Below are positions 20,499 through 33,601 of a stretch of 64,000 nt of DNA, in pieces. Positions within the stretch are counted from its first letter, which is position 1. Every line of letters begins with the position of its first letter. The translations under genes were made by a program, and so were the position numbers. The DNA is taken from positions 159,556,001 to 159,620,000 of the forward strand of contig JAZHRO010000063.1 of assembly GCA_037157565.1 (NCBI GenBank), given 5' to 3'. Under the pieces are notes generated by a model. That model had not been told where the DNA came from and did no database searches. It worked only from the letters and a program-made list of their open reading frames with translations. This DNA is from Thalassia testudinum (taxonomy: Eukaryota > Streptophyta > Magnoliopsida > Alismatales > Hydrocharitaceae).

Positions 20499-22430
20499 AT
20501 GCATGGTACAAGATCAAGAAAACCAAGGTTAGAGGGACCTTTAGACTTCGAACCTAGGAGGAAACCTAATTCCAGTGAGCCCTCAACATTGGATCCACCA
20601 CTTCTTACCAACCCAATCCAAACCAAGAGCAGCTAATGGAGCAATTACATGAACAGTTTAAGTGGTGGTTCAACAATAGAAACCAAAACCAACCACAACC
20701 TCGACCCTTACAGGGGTTTTATGATCCCGCGACTTACAATATCGTACCTCATGTAAGGGTTCCTGAAGATGATTCTGAACTCAAATCCCATTCGATAGGT
20801 CTTATTCAAAACCATTTCCATGGACTTAACACTGAAGACCCATTCCAACACATTGAAGATCTTACCACCCTTGGTCAAACTATAAAACCTAGGAACATGA
20901 ATCTTGATGTCTTGATGATGAAACTTTTCCCCTTCTCCTTAAGAGACAAAGCTACCCATTGATATAGAACCATAGGGAAACCCATCAACACATGAGATGA
21001 ACTAAAGAATGCCTTTCTTAGGAAATTCTTCCCTATTGGAAAAACAAATGCCCTTAACAGAGCCATCACAACCTTCACTCAACAATCTGGGGAACAACTC
21101 CATGAAGCCTGGGAAAGATTTACTGACTTAGCCAGAAAATGTCCACACCATGGCATACCCAAGTGGCACCTAGTGCCAATTTTTTACCATGGACTTAATG
21201 AGCAGTTGAGAAATTATGTGGATGCAGGGGTAACTTTTTAAATAAAGATGAAGATAGTGCATATGACCTATTTGAAAGCATGAGTGAAAACTCCCTCAAC
21301 CAAGCCTCTATGAACACCTTTGGAAGGACTAGTCAACCAAGAGGAATGTATGAACTCCAGACTAGCCCAAATAAGGTTGACTTAGAAAAGCTATGTGAAA
21401 AGTTGGGAACCACAGTCTCTAAGAAGTTTAATGAATTTCTTAATACAATCAAGACCACCCAGCCCATACTCAATCAAGGGACACACTCCCCCCCTCTCTG
21501 TTATGCCTAGACTCCCGCAAGCGATCACCCTCACAACCTAAATCTAACTCACTCTGCAAGCCCAAGCTATCAGGACCCTTTCTATGGAGCTCAACAAGGA
21601 ACCTTTGTTCCTGCTTATACTGATTCTTCCTATTCAATCAACCCATCCTCAGGATTTGAGGATGTTTAGGCCATCCAAGGATATGCTAAGAATGATCCCT
21701 TTTCTAATAATTACAATCCTGGATGGCGTAATCATCCAAGCTTCTCTTGGTCCAATCAAAAGGCAGGACAATTGCCTCACCAGACCCAGATTAGACAACC
21801 TTATCCTAACTCTTTTAATCGGGGTTAATCTTCAAGGCAAAGCTATGTCCAAAGTCTCCCTCCACCCACCCAACCGACCCAAACAGAATTGTGGATTAAA
21901 ATGATGGGTGAAATACTGACTAAGCAACAAGAGCAAATCAATCAACAGAATCAAAGGACTCAAGAGGACATGAATGAGATTAAGGGGCAACTTAGCCAGC
22001 TTGTTGAATCACGACAACATGGGACCCTCGCCTCACAACACATCCCAAATCCCAGGAACATCCAAAACCGCAATAATGCAAACTCATGATTTAACCAGAA
22101 TAGAATGCCTCAATAGAACCAAGTTAACAAGATGAGCCAGGATTCAACCAAAACCCACAACAGGGTCAACTGATTTTACCAAACCCTACTTAGAACACAA
22201 ATGCAATGGCAACTGCCATTACTTTAAGGAGTAGGACCACCACCCAGGATTCTGTGTGGGAAACACAAAATGATTTCAAGCTTGAACAAGAAGATGGAAA
22301 ATTAGAGGATGAAAAATTTAATACTGAGGATGATAATCTTGAGGCTCAGGAACCCGAGGTTGAAATAGCCACCCATATCCCATTCCTTGAAGCCTTAGAA
22401 AAACCAAAAACCAAAAAAGAAGAACCCATC
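20499..22430 (+). pseudogene. gag: Ath-2 gag (broken)
   Basis: The most likely start is ATG 20499 (MHGTRSRKPRLEGP), by comparison with Athila gag starts. The core follows in another frame from about 20636: ELKSHSIGLIQNHFHG, EDPFQHIEDLTTL, KPRNMNLDVLMMKLFPFSL. In-frame TGA codons at about 20960 and 20993 stand where sister copies have tryptophan (TGG). A deletion near 21225 removes part of the SCGGNF block and shifts the frame; MSENSLNQASMN resumes at 21280. The glutamine-rich tail (about 21889-22089) and an AITLRSRT segment (about 22206) lead into pol. At least four frame changes make it non-functional. Confidence 0.75.
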
Positions 22431-25400
22431 TAGCAATGAGGAGTTGCTTGAGTTGTTTAAATAGGTCCAGATAAACATCCCACTCCTTGATGCTATCAAA
22501 CACATCCTTGCCTATGCAAAGTTCCTCAAAGACCTTTGTACTCAAAAGTGTCAAGCTAGGACCAACTCACCTAGGAAGGTGGTTCTTTCTAAGCACGTAA
22601 ATTCTATAATTCTAAAGAATATACCTCCTAAGAAGAAAGATCCTAGGGCCCCATTGATTTCTTGTGTCATTGGCGACATGACTTTTGAGAAGGCTCTACT
22701 TGACTTAGGGCATCCATAAACTTGATCCCCACTGTGCTCTTTGAGAGATCTGGACTTAGTGATTTGAAACCCACTGATGTTACATTGCAACTAGTCGATC
22801 AATCTATTAAAACTCCTCTGGGGGTAGTGGAGGATGTGATAGTTAAGATCAAGGACTTCTATTTCCCTATTGATTTTCTTGTCCTTGACGTGGAAGTACC
22901 AACGAAACTACCCAACACACCCATCATCTTAGGAAGACCCTTCCTTGCCACTACCAAGGCTAATATTAACTGTAAAACTGGAAGAATGGAGATTACCTTT
23001 GGAGATCAAAAGATGCACCTCAATATTTTTAAGGCATCCCGAACCCTTGATGATAAGGAGTGCGATTTGATTGAGGAACTTGAAAAAGTAGATAAAGTGA
23101 TTGAAGAGTCTATGTCGATCCATTTGGTTAAAGAACCCATAATCGAAGAGGGCCCACAAGAGGTTCATACCACGTCTAACACACAACGTCCTTGGACTTT
23201 CCAAGTGGAGAGATTACCTAATTCACCGTCTGCACCCCTCCTGCCCTCTACCCTTGTCCCACCCCAACTTGAACTGAAACCGTTACCTGATACCTGGAAG
23301 TATGTGTTCCTAGGACCAAACCAAACTCTTCCTGTGATTATTAATGCCAAACTAAGTAAGGGAAAAGAATGTAGACTCATTCAAGTCCTGAGAGATCATA
23401 AAATGGCAATTGGTTGGACCATAGTTGACCTCTGAGGAATCAATCCCTCCTACTATACTCACCACATTTATCTTGAAAGGGGAGTGAAACCTTCTCGCCA
23501 GTTACAAAGAAGATTAAATCTGAATATGAGAGAGGTTGTGAAAAAAGAGATCATTAAGTGGCTTGATGCAAGAATTATTTACCCCACATCTGATAGCCCT
23601 TGGGTTAGCCCTATTCAGATTGTTCCCAAGAAGGCTGGTTTGATTGTGATCGTTAATGATCATGGAGAGTCTATACCTACTAGGACAGCTTCCTCGTGGA
23701 GAGTTTGTATTGATTATAGGAAGCTAGATTCAACCACTAAAAAGGATTATTTTTCCTTACCATTCATTGATCAGATTTTGGAGAAGTTAGCTGGCCAGAA
23801 ATACTTTTGTTTTCTAGATGGCTATTTGGGATACAATCAAGTGGCCATAAGTCCCAAAGATCAGAAGAAGACCACATTCATGTGCCCCTATGGCACTTTT
23901 TCTCTTTGTAGAATGTTATTTGATCTCTGTAATGCACCCGCGACCTTTCAATGGTGCATGATGGCAATATTTTCTGAGATGATTGGAGACTTTATGGAGG
24001 TTTTTATGGATGATTTCTCTATCTTTGGGGACTCCTTTGATTCGTATTTATCCCACCTCCAAAGTGTATTGAAGAAATGCATTGAGGTGAATCTAGTTCT
24101 AAGTTGGGAGAAGAGCCACTTTATTGTCTAAGAAGGAATCGTATTAGGACATGTGATCTCTGATAGGGGAATGGAGGTGGATAGAGCTAAGGTTGATTTA
24201 ATCACCAAACTCCTACCATGCACATCTGTTAAGCAAGTAAGATCATTTCTAGGACATGTGGGTTTTTATAGGAGGTTCATCAAAGACTTCTCAAAGATTC
24301 CTAGACCTCTAAGTAACCTTTTAGCTAAAGACCAAGCCTTCCACTTTGATGATCTTTGTCTTAATGCCTTTGACTCATTGAAGAAATCTGTTACTCAAGC
24401 ATCAATCTTACAACCACCAGACTGGGACTCACCTTTTGAGATCATGTGCGATGCCTCTAATTATGCTGTTGGTGTTATCTTGGGTCAAAGAATAGAAAAG
24501 AAACCTATTGTGATCTACTATGCTAGCAGGACTCTTGATGATACTCAAAAGAATTACACCACCACTGAGAAGGAGTTGTTAGTGGTTGCCTTTGCTTTAG
24601 AAAAGTTCAGAGCTTACCTTCTAGGATCCCATGTGATTATCTATGCTGACCACTTTGCTCTGAGACACCTATTAGCTAAGAAAGATGCCAAGCCAAGGCT
24701 AATTAGGTGGATCCTTCTGCTTCAAGAATTTGACTTAGAGATTAGAGATAAAGAAGGAACATAGAATGTAGTGGATGATCATTTATCTCAAATTCTAGCT
24801 GAGGATCCACATCCAACCATACCTATTATTGATTATTTCCTAGATGAGAGTATCTTAGCCTTTTTAGAGATCCAAACCCCTTGGTATGCTGATATTGTGA
24901 ATTACTTAGCTATTAGGAGAATACCTGAGGATTGGTCCAAGCAAAGAAAAGATAAATTTTATTCTGAGGTCAAGTACTACTTATGGGAGGATCCTGAATT
25001 GTTTAGACTTTGCACTGACAAATTATCCGTAGATGTGTCCCCGAGATTGAAATCCACAGTATTTTGAGATTTTTGCCATAATTTTGCTTGTGGAGGACAC
25101 TTCTCAAGGAAGAAAATGCTGCCGAAGTGTTACAGAGTGGATTTTATTGGCCTAACATTCACAAAGATGCCCACACATTCTCTAAGTCATCTCCCCAATG
25201 CCAATCTATAGGAAACATGACTAGGAGAGATATGATGCCCTTGAACCCCATATTAGTGGTTGAGATCTTTGATGTTTGGGGTATTGACTTTATGGGACCC
25301 TTCACACTAGCCTTTGCATATCAGTATGTTCTCGTAGCTACAGATCATGTGTCCAAATGGATCGAGGCAATCCCAACTAAAATGAATGATCACAAGGTCG

Positions 25401-26167
25401 TTATGGAGTTTATTAAGAAGAACATCTTTAGCCGATTCGGGATACAAAGAGATATGATCAGTGATGGAGAGACCCATTTCACACATAATCAGTTTAGGAA
25501 CCTTCTTGCTAAATACGTGGTTACACACAAGATTTCTACACCCTACCATCCACAAACAAATGGCTAGGCTGAGGTTTCAAATAAGGAGATCAAGAATATG
25601 TTGCAAAAGACGGTTAGACCCGATAGGAAGGATTGGGCTACTAAGCTCGATGATGCACTTTGGGCCTACCGTACAGCCTATAAAACCCCCATTGGAATGT
25701 CACCATACCATTTAGTGTTTGGTAAGGCCTATCACCTCCTCGTAGAAATAGAACACAGGGCTTATTGGGCAATTAAGGAATGCAACTATCATCTGGATAA
25801 AGCAGGAAAGCATAGGAAGTTGCAGTTGACTAAGCTAGAGGAGATTCGTAATGATGCATATGAGAATGCTTGGATTTAAGAGGAGAAAACCAAAGCTTTC
25901 CATGACATGCATATATCTATAAAAAGCTTTGAACCTAATTAGAGGGTTTGGTTGTTTGATGCCAAGTTACATTTATTCCCAAGAAAGCTCAGGTCGAGAT
26001 GGAACGACCCTTATACTATTACACATATCTTTTCACATGGAGCCGTTGAGATCACAGACCCAAAGACAGGTTAAACTTTCACTATGAATGGTCAGAGATT
26101 GAAACCTTATATTGAGAACATTGAACCTAGACATGTCCCAGAGAAGGTTGCAATTTTAGACTGCTGA
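22431..26167 (+). pseudogene. pol: Ath-2 pol: protease, RT, RNase H, integrase (broken)
   Basis: A single missing base at about 22711 falls inside the protease active-site motif (DLG then a shifted ASINLIP), shifting the frame there. RT shows VCIDYRKLDS, FCFLDGYLGYNQ and FMDDFSIFG (about 24006-24030). RNase H shows [16 protein letters not shown] and [11 protein letters not shown]. Integrase shows [24 protein letters not shown] and YHPQTNG. In-frame stops: TGA 23433, TAA 24129, TAG 24762, TGA 25065, TAG 25565, and more near 25877, 25939 and 26072. A 1-base deletion near 25114 in the zinc-binding region changes frame again. It ends at TGA 26165. Most stops are one transition from Q or R codons in the sister copies. 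Confidence 0.82.
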
Positions 26168-27958
26168 GAGATGCACGCCTAGCTAAAGACATTAAACTTA
26201 GCGCTTGTTGGGAGGCAACCCATCCCAATTTTTCTTATACGTAATAGATTAATTTCTTTTCATGTTGGAGCTAGTGTTTAAACGAGAATAATTCAGAGCT
26301 ATTCAGGTGACATCTTCCCTTTCTCATGCTTACTTTCTATTCATCAGCATACAATGAGGACATTGCAAGAAATAAGCATGGGGGGTGGGTAAAATTTTGC
26401 TGAGTCACCTATATCTAGTTTTCATCAGTCTTACATATATGAATTTGCATTAAAAGAAATAATAATAATAAATAAATAACCACTTATATATAGCATTCAT
26501 TCAAAATATTTTTATCAATAAGGTTTTATCGAAAATTTTCTTCTTGAATTATTTCTTAGTTTAGAATCCAGTACATCCATTTCACTTACATGAAGACTTT
26601 GTAATGGATTCATTATGAAAACCAATAGACATCTTTAATTTGTTGAGGAGAAGCATTTGCTTCTTTTCCTAAACCCTTGAATAGTTAGGGAGTCAAGCAA
26701 ACTATTTTTCATTAGATCTACTAAACATTTATGAGGTGAGAGTAGAGTGTCCACTGGTGCTCTAAATCTAGTGATGACTCTTAAGTTCTGGATAATTGAA
26801 TAATGATACCTCAGAGTTATGTTTTCCGCCCTCGGTTCTCATGTATGAACTTTATGTGAAATTTTAAGAGCCACCAAATAAGGCAAATACAAAGAAGTTG
26901 AGCTCTAATAAAACTATGACTAAGGTGCATGGTTATGACCGTTCTTTATGGAATCCTCGGCTGAAGGAGGGTATTGGTGTCAAAGGTCAGAAATACATTG
27001 TTCTATCCATTCCTTCCCAATGCTGAGAGTAGTCACTTCCACCAAATAAGTCACACAATATCCTCTTGAACACCCTCATTTCCCAATAATGCCTCATAAA
27101 TGGAAGTTGCATTGTATGGTGTTACGTTGTTGTGAAAAAAAAAGAAAAAGAAAAAGAAGAAAAAAAGAAAAGAAAAAAAAATGATGAAAATGAAAAGAAA
27201 AGAGAAAAAAAAAGCTGTTTGAGTTTATAGTTATGTTTATGTGTTGATTTGTTATGAATAAATTTCATTGAGGCAACAATACCCGCTACCATTTACGATC
27301 CACCAAATATGACCCATACTTACTTTTTTTTATTTATGACCATCTGGATACTAGATAAAGAATTCTAACTTGGTTGTAGGGTTATCAGAACTTTATTAAA
27401 GTATTAATGCCACGTGAGGCCACCAAATATTGACTGTATTTACACAATCTAGTGAATTGTGAGCTCAAAAAAAAAGAGAGAGAGAGAAAGTGAGTGAGTG
27501 AAAAGGAACCAAAAAGAGAGCACAGTTTTGAGTCTCTTTGAGATGACTTATTTGATAGTCTAGAGATCAAGAGTCTGTAGTACTAGTCTATATATAACAC
27601 CAGATGAGTATGAGCTACCAAGTATAAAATCATTTGACTCAGATATCTTTTACCTAAGCCAAAAGGCCAAGGTCAAATCACTTAATACTTATTATATTAT
27701 CCCCGATGGAAGAAATTTGCCTATCCTAATAGAATTGTTACCGAGGGTCTAGTACAAACTTTAAGTGCGTGTTGCCGTTTCACTTGAATCCATTACTCAT
27801 GCTACTATCACTACATTTTCATGTTGTTCGGATCTTTAAACTTTCGAAAGAATACAAGAAGAAAGCTTTTGTTAAACCTTTGATAAAAAAAGAAAAAAAA
27901 AGAATCAATCCTTTGGAGACTGAAAGAGCAATCTTCGTTTTCGTTGAAATTTGTAACA
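26168..27958 (+). other. Ath-2 non-coding 3' segment
   Basis: Contains the post-pol motif (26191-26224, AGCGCTTGTTGGGAGGCAAC) and a first polypurine-like GCATGGGGGGTGGGT (26373-26387). AT-rich non-coding sequence and an A-rich simple repeat (27135-27213) follow. No env-like gene was found. It is cut at TCAAA (27959-27963), the left TSD of LTR Y, and resumes at 29568. Confidence 0.65.
27135..27213. repeat. A/G-rich simple repeat
   Basis: Nearly pure A and G (AAAAAGAAAAAG and similar, with ATGATGAAAATG) over about 80 bases. Confidence 0.8.
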
Positions 27959-27963
27959 TCAAA

Positions 27964-29562
27964 TGTCGCGCCGTTCTATTCAGTTACGTGATAGAAAATC
28001 GCTTTTCAAAACATTTAATTCTCACAATCTAACCACGAAAATAGTTAGGTCATCTCCACAGGGAGGAATTAGCCTATTAAACTCGTGAGTGATATCTCGT
28101 TTATTTGAGAATATCAAGGGTGTGCATACTAACTAGTGCAACTTATTTCCAATATAAATTCTCAATTTAAATAATTAATCAAAAGTGTAAGTGTGCACAT
28201 GAAAAATTACCATAATATAATATTCTATTAAATAACGATCTTGGTAATAGCAAACAACATCAGTATTAATCTCCTACCTAATAGCACCCATTTACTATAA
28301 CAAATATTCCATGTTTTATGTCATTTATAAGAAAAACTCAATCATATGTAAATCAGATTAAAGAGGGAGATGTCTATGCAATTTGCTGCAATAAGTTAAA
28401 TCAGGAAAATAAATGAATAGTGCATCTGGCAATGGCATGATTCGTAAATATTAATGAAATCCAAAACAGAGGAATTTCCTTCTCTCCTCTTCGCGTGTGT
28501 GGAGGAGTGGTTGCCGGCCGATTGGAGCTCGGTGGCGGTGCGTGGGAGAGAGACAATCGCGATGGCGATGACGGGGCGGCCAAAGGTGGCCGCCGACGAC
28601 CAGTTGAAGGAGGATCGGCCGGACGACGTGGAAGTTGGCGTGGGAGAAGAAGCTATTGTGTCTTGTTTCCAAGGGCGTGGCTACCCTCGTAAGGTCAAGG
28701 TGAGCACTCCAGTTGTTTTGGCGGAGAAGGACATGGCTCGAGGTGGCGTGGCTAGCGACAGAGGGGGGCTGCACTTTGGGTTCTTTTGTTTGGAGTTGCA
28801 GGTGGTGGTGGAAGGAAGAAGAAGAGGCTGGGCACACGCACGCGAGCTGGAGAGCGGGCATGCGCTTACTGCTGGTGCACGTGGCTGCAGGTGTGTGAGG
28901 GGCGTGGACGTGCAGCTTGTAGGCAACGCGTAGGAGGTGTGCTGGTCTATTACATAGAAGAACAAGAGGAAGAAGATGGAAATAGAAGAGAGGGCGTAGT
29001 GGTGGGCATGCTGTCACCGTGCGCACCCACGGTGAGTGCGGTGGAGCAAGCTTTTGGCCACGGTGTTCACTGAAGTCCACGGTGTATGCCTGTTGCATGG
29101 TGGAGGAGAAGGGAAGATATCCTCGTAGGGGGGAGGAAGATTTCTCCGCCTGCATGCGGTGAGTCCTTTTATAAAACTTCTACCATCGACTCTCCTCTGA
29201 TCTATTGCATTTCCGGAGGACTCGGCCTTCTCCAACAGCTTAACGGCAGTAGCGAGGTGGTGGGGAAACAATGTGTTGAGGCCGACAAGGAGGTTGCGCA
29301 CATGGAGGTAGATGCAGCTAAGTTGTGGTGCATATTGTCAACATCATCAGACATCCAGAGTAAGCTTCAGATGTCTTAAAAATTAGATTTGGCTGCGCTT
29401 GATTCCTGCAATGCATATAATTATTTATAATATCAGATAAAATTTATAAATATAAATTATAATGTATGCATTTATTTTATAATCAAATACAAATATTAAT
29501 ATACTCTAAATTGCAGTAACTAACCAACTTAGGCAAAAAATTAGTTCAATAAATTGGACTCA
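27964..29562 (+). mobile_element. Solo LTR Y inside Ath-2
   Basis: About 1.6 kb starting TGTCGCGCCG and ending AATTGGACTCA, flanked by TCAAA (27959-27963) and TCAGA (29563-29567), a TSD with one mismatch. Its start and end align with those of LTR X. The GC-rich middle (28490-29160) gives long spurious frames on both strands; none shows a recognisable domain. Boundaries rest on alignment of ends plus an imperfect TSD, so they are less certain than for the other elements. Confidence 0.55.
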
Positions 29563-29567
29563 TCAGA

Positions 29568-29647
29568 GGCCAAGTTGTAAATAGCATGGATCATATATTT
29601 TTCATTCTTGCATTTTCTTAAGGACTAGATAAAGATAGGCATGGGGT
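29568..29647 (+). other. Ath-2 3' end with polypurine tract
   Basis: Ends AAAGATAGGCATGGGGT. The GGGGT at 29643-29647 is also the left TSD copy of Ath-3. On the other side of Ath-3 the sequence continues as GAGGT, G and then the Ath-2 3' LTR at 43548. Ath-3 therefore split the polypurine tract from its LTR. Confidence 0.75.
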
Positions 29648-32206
29648 TGATTGCACTGCAAAAATACACCCGCAATTGTGCCATCTTGTAATATTTCCTA
29701 GCATTACTAGTGCATATTAGGGTTCCATAGTCGCATTTGTAAAAATACACGCATGCATACATTTAATTGAGAGGGGAGGACAGTGAAATAAATGGCCTTG
29801 CAATTAAATTTTTTTCCTCAAGTGCATATTTGCAAAATTCACCATCTTTTTATTTTTTATTTCACTTGATTTTGAAATCTTCCCTGCGGCTGCATGGAAC
29901 ATCCTCTTCTTCGCGCCATGTCCTGCTCCCCCTCTCCCTGCCAGCCCTACAGCCGCATCTCCCTGCCGGCCATGCTGAGGCATGCACAGCCAGGGCATGG
30001 TTGTGCATGTCTTCTTCTTCTTTGAAAGAGCTCGGCTACCTTCTTGCAAGGCAGCCTAGTCCTCCACGAAAAAAGACCCAACGCAGCTTCTTCTCCAGGC
30101 CACCATCTCCTCCCTCTCCCTCCATACGCAGGACCTCCTTCTCTGAGGAGACACCCGGCGGACAGGAGCACCTCACGGTGGTGCAAAACCACCACCATGA
30201 GTCCACCACCGTCCAGCTCACCAAAGTGCCGGTGGGCATGGTGGCTCTTTCCTTGTTTTTCCATTTGAAGCCCTTCCGCCATTACCAGCAAAGCTTCAAG
30301 CTGTGAAGCTCAACCGGCCACCGCATGCCCTGCAGCAGCCGGCCAAGCCCCACAGCAGCAGCAGCAAGGTGGCAGCAGCGCACGCAGGCCTCTCGCTTCT
30401 TCGTACTACACTCGCCTTCCCGCCCGCAGCCGGCCACCGCACGACCCTGCAGCGGCCGGCCAAGCTTCACCACGCCCGCCAGCCAACATCCGCAGGCCTC
30501 CACGCACCCTGTCGCCCTCCCTCGCCCGCAACCTAGCCCGCTCTGCGTGCTCTATCGCGACGTCCCACCCGCAAGCCACCGACCGGTGCAACACTTCCAT
30601 GCAAGCGCCAACCCGTGCGAGCCAGCTGCAAGCCACCCGCACTCACAGCACCGTTCGCTCCTGATTGCGCGGCTCGCCCGGCCACTGTACCCACTGTTCA
30701 CGCATTTCTACGGAACACTGTGGCTATAGTGGGGTGACCAGTGAGTTTCTCACTTAACCGGTCACCCGACGCACCGCTACTGGCCACTGCCTGTGCACGC
30801 ATTCAGCGCCGCGCCCGCACTAGCGCCCGCCCACGTTGCCTACACCCGCCTGCTCCCTTCACTCGCGTAAGCCTCTCCGCACAGCGCTGGGTGCTGCGGT
30901 CCTCTACGTGCCCCCAATCCCCCCAGTGCACTGCTCTTTGCGCGCAGATGCGCCTGCGCATGCACGCGTGGACTCCAGACGTTGGGCCTGAGGTTGCAGA
31001 CGACTTAAACGCCCAATCTTCACTCAAGCAGCGTTCTCTCTCTCTCAGCACACTCTCCCTCTCTCTCTGCAAATACACACACACACACACTCACACCCTC
31101 GCACACACACCTATACACTATTATATACTTATATATATATACATATATATATATATACATATTTATATATATATATATATATATTTATTTATTTATATCT
31201 ATATATATATTTATATATAGATATATACATATACTTATATACGTATACATATATATATATATATATACAAATATACATATATATATATATATACATACTT
31301 ATCTACATATATCTATATATACATATATTACTATATACATACACACACATATATATATATATACATCTATATAGTATCATATACATACATATACATATAA
31401 ATATATACATATATATATATATATATAGATGTGTATATATATATAGATCTATACATATATCTATCTATACATATACTTATATATATATATATATATTTTT
31501 TTTTTTTTCACATTACTTACCATACGTAGTATCGCGGGAATATCTGCACCAGTTGCTGATATTCCCCAATACACACATACAAAAAGCGTGGTCACACACA
31601 TCTTCCGCCATCCACCTTACACTCCACGCGGCACCTCGTCCTGTTGCTTGCGTCTCTCTAGACGATGACTGACTCGACACTGTGCTACACTCCATCTCCG
31701 CCTCCACCCCCACTCCTTTATACATATATAATATATACCTATATATATATATATAGACTATATGTACTTGATTTCTGTTTCACTTTCCTGCGAGTAAAAA
31801 GATAAATATATATATATATAAAAGAAAAGATAATCATTGACTTACAGGTACTCCGTCTTACGAATAGCAAGACCCATTTTGGAACCCTGATTTGGCTCAA
31901 AGCCAAGAACTTAATTTTGAGGGTGTGCCTCAAGGACAAAGATTATCAGAAAAAAATCTTAAAGAGAAAAATGCCAAAAACACAATAAACTAACGGAAGA
32001 GACTCGTTGTAGGAAAGGCGTAGAAACTCGACTTGTAACCCCACTTCCCTGAGTTCGACCCTGGGTCTAAAAGTGACCAAGATAAAATCAAGTAGGCCAG
32101 ATTAAAAATTTTGTAAAGAGATGGTTAGGTCCGATTTAGGTTAACCACTATACACACTTCAACGATAAAATCACCATATTAACAACCTAACCGGGTCCGA
32201 CCACCA
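29648..32206 (+). repeat. Ath-3 5' LTR
   Basis: Homologous along its length with 40974-43541. GC-rich block 29880-31000, CT repeat and long TA/CA microsatellite 31070-31500, then an AT-rich end. Proline-rich frames in the GC block and tyrosine-isoleucine repeats in the TA tract are not genes. Confidence 0.9.
31070..31510. repeat. CA/TA microsatellite in Ath-3 5' LTR
   Basis: About 20 bases of CA repeat, then about 370 bases of TATATA/CATATA words, ending in a T-run at 31496-31509. The 3' LTR has the same tract at 42490-42905 with a different length and order. Confidence 0.9.
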
Positions 32207-32215
32207 TCCTTTTTC

Positions 32216-32233
32216 TGGTGCTGTTGCTGGGGA
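32216..32233 (+). other. Ath-3 primer binding site (tRNA-Asp type)
   Basis: TGGTGCTGTTGCTGGGGA begins nine bases after the LTR; it matches the tRNA-Asp complement except for three C-to-T changes. Confidence 0.75.
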
Positions 32234-33601
32234 AGTATGCCTGCAAGTAAGTTTCTATTCCATTCCTTTCATTTTTCTCTTCTCTCTTCACGGGTGTCTC
32301 TATTTTTGGTGTGCAGGTAAACCTGTTGCAAGGAGAAGGCAGGTAGACGAAGTCGAAGACGTGAGCAGATCCAAGGCGGGAACGAGAGCGTGAAGATGCC
32401 GACACCCCATTGGAGCTTCGCACACGTTGCCGAGTAAGTAGGTCTTCTTTTCTTAGCAACTTAGGTTAACTTGTCACCTTAATAATAAAAAAAAAAAACT
32501 AAAAACTAAAAACTAGAAAAACTTCTTGGATCTCTTGGGGCAAGTGGATTAAAATTCACTTGTTTGATTGTTTGCCCTTACTCCCACCACCTTGGGATTT
32601 CCTGCAAAACTTCGCATAGCGAAAATCAAAGAATCTTAATTCTTGAATTTTTCACCGTGTGAAGAATTCTTTGAGGCAAATAAAAAGATTGATTACCACC
32701 CCTCTTTGCCTCATTTACCTGCAATTCAGGATCACCTTTTTGGTGGGGAGACTTGGAATTGAGTTGATTCCAACCCCACCACGACTTTTCAACTTGCCTA
32801 AGATTCGATCCTGAATAATTCAACCCCAACAATTTGATTTTCTTTATCTTTTGGTTGAGCCTTGTGTGGCCATCTTTTTGGTGATTGGGAGCACTTGAAT
32901 TGAAGTGCTTTGGCTCCCTTTCGCACTAATCTAAAATTGATTCGTGCATCCACACATAGAAATCTCCATTTAGGGTAGCCCATTGCATTGTAGCATGCAT
33001 TAACCAATTGACATTGAAGAAGGGTTTGTTGGGCTTAAAAGAAAACTTGTATTCTCTCAAAACCCGAAGATTGGTTGAATTGGTATTTTAGCAAAATCCT
33101 AAAATCCATACTACTTAAGGCTGAACTCTAAAAACCATTCACCAATTAAAAACTTCAATTTAAGGAGATTTCCACGTTGCATGCTTGTTTTACACACTTG
33201 AAAAATCAATCACCTGGGCATTACCCGTAAACAACGCCCTTCACATTCCAAAAGTACTTGACCCTAAGCCTCTAACTAAAATTGGTAGTAACTTGACCCT
33301 TATTAAGGATTGGAGGTCTAACTACCTGCGTGTAGCGTCTACGTGCTGGTGAGGGTTCCCGCGTGCTATCAGGTGTCTAAGACTGGGGCAAACGGCCTTT
33401 CAATCTGGCCTGGTGGTTTCGCGGTGCTCGCATTTGGTTCCGTAGTTCGTGATAGTAGGTAACTTAGATCTTTAGGTCTAAGGGCACACTGTAGAGGTTA
33501 GGAATTTGATTGAATTGATTTGTCATCAAGTGTACCTTTGCGGCATCATTTCTCTCATCTCTTTTCCCTTCTTATCTCCCCAATTCTTCCTGCGATAGTG
33601 C
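32234..33601 (+). other. Ath-3 leader (non-coding)
   Basis: Long leader with no supported gene; ends at the gag ATG 33602. Confidence 0.65.

Noticed and set aside
28451..29155. Frames of 234 and 159 residues on opposite strands
   Set aside because: They lie in the GC-rich middle of solo LTR Y, lack recognisable domains and mirror each other, as expected from base composition.
30741..31220. Frame ending in alternating tyrosine-isoleucine residues
   Set aside because: Translation of the TA microsatellite, not a protein.
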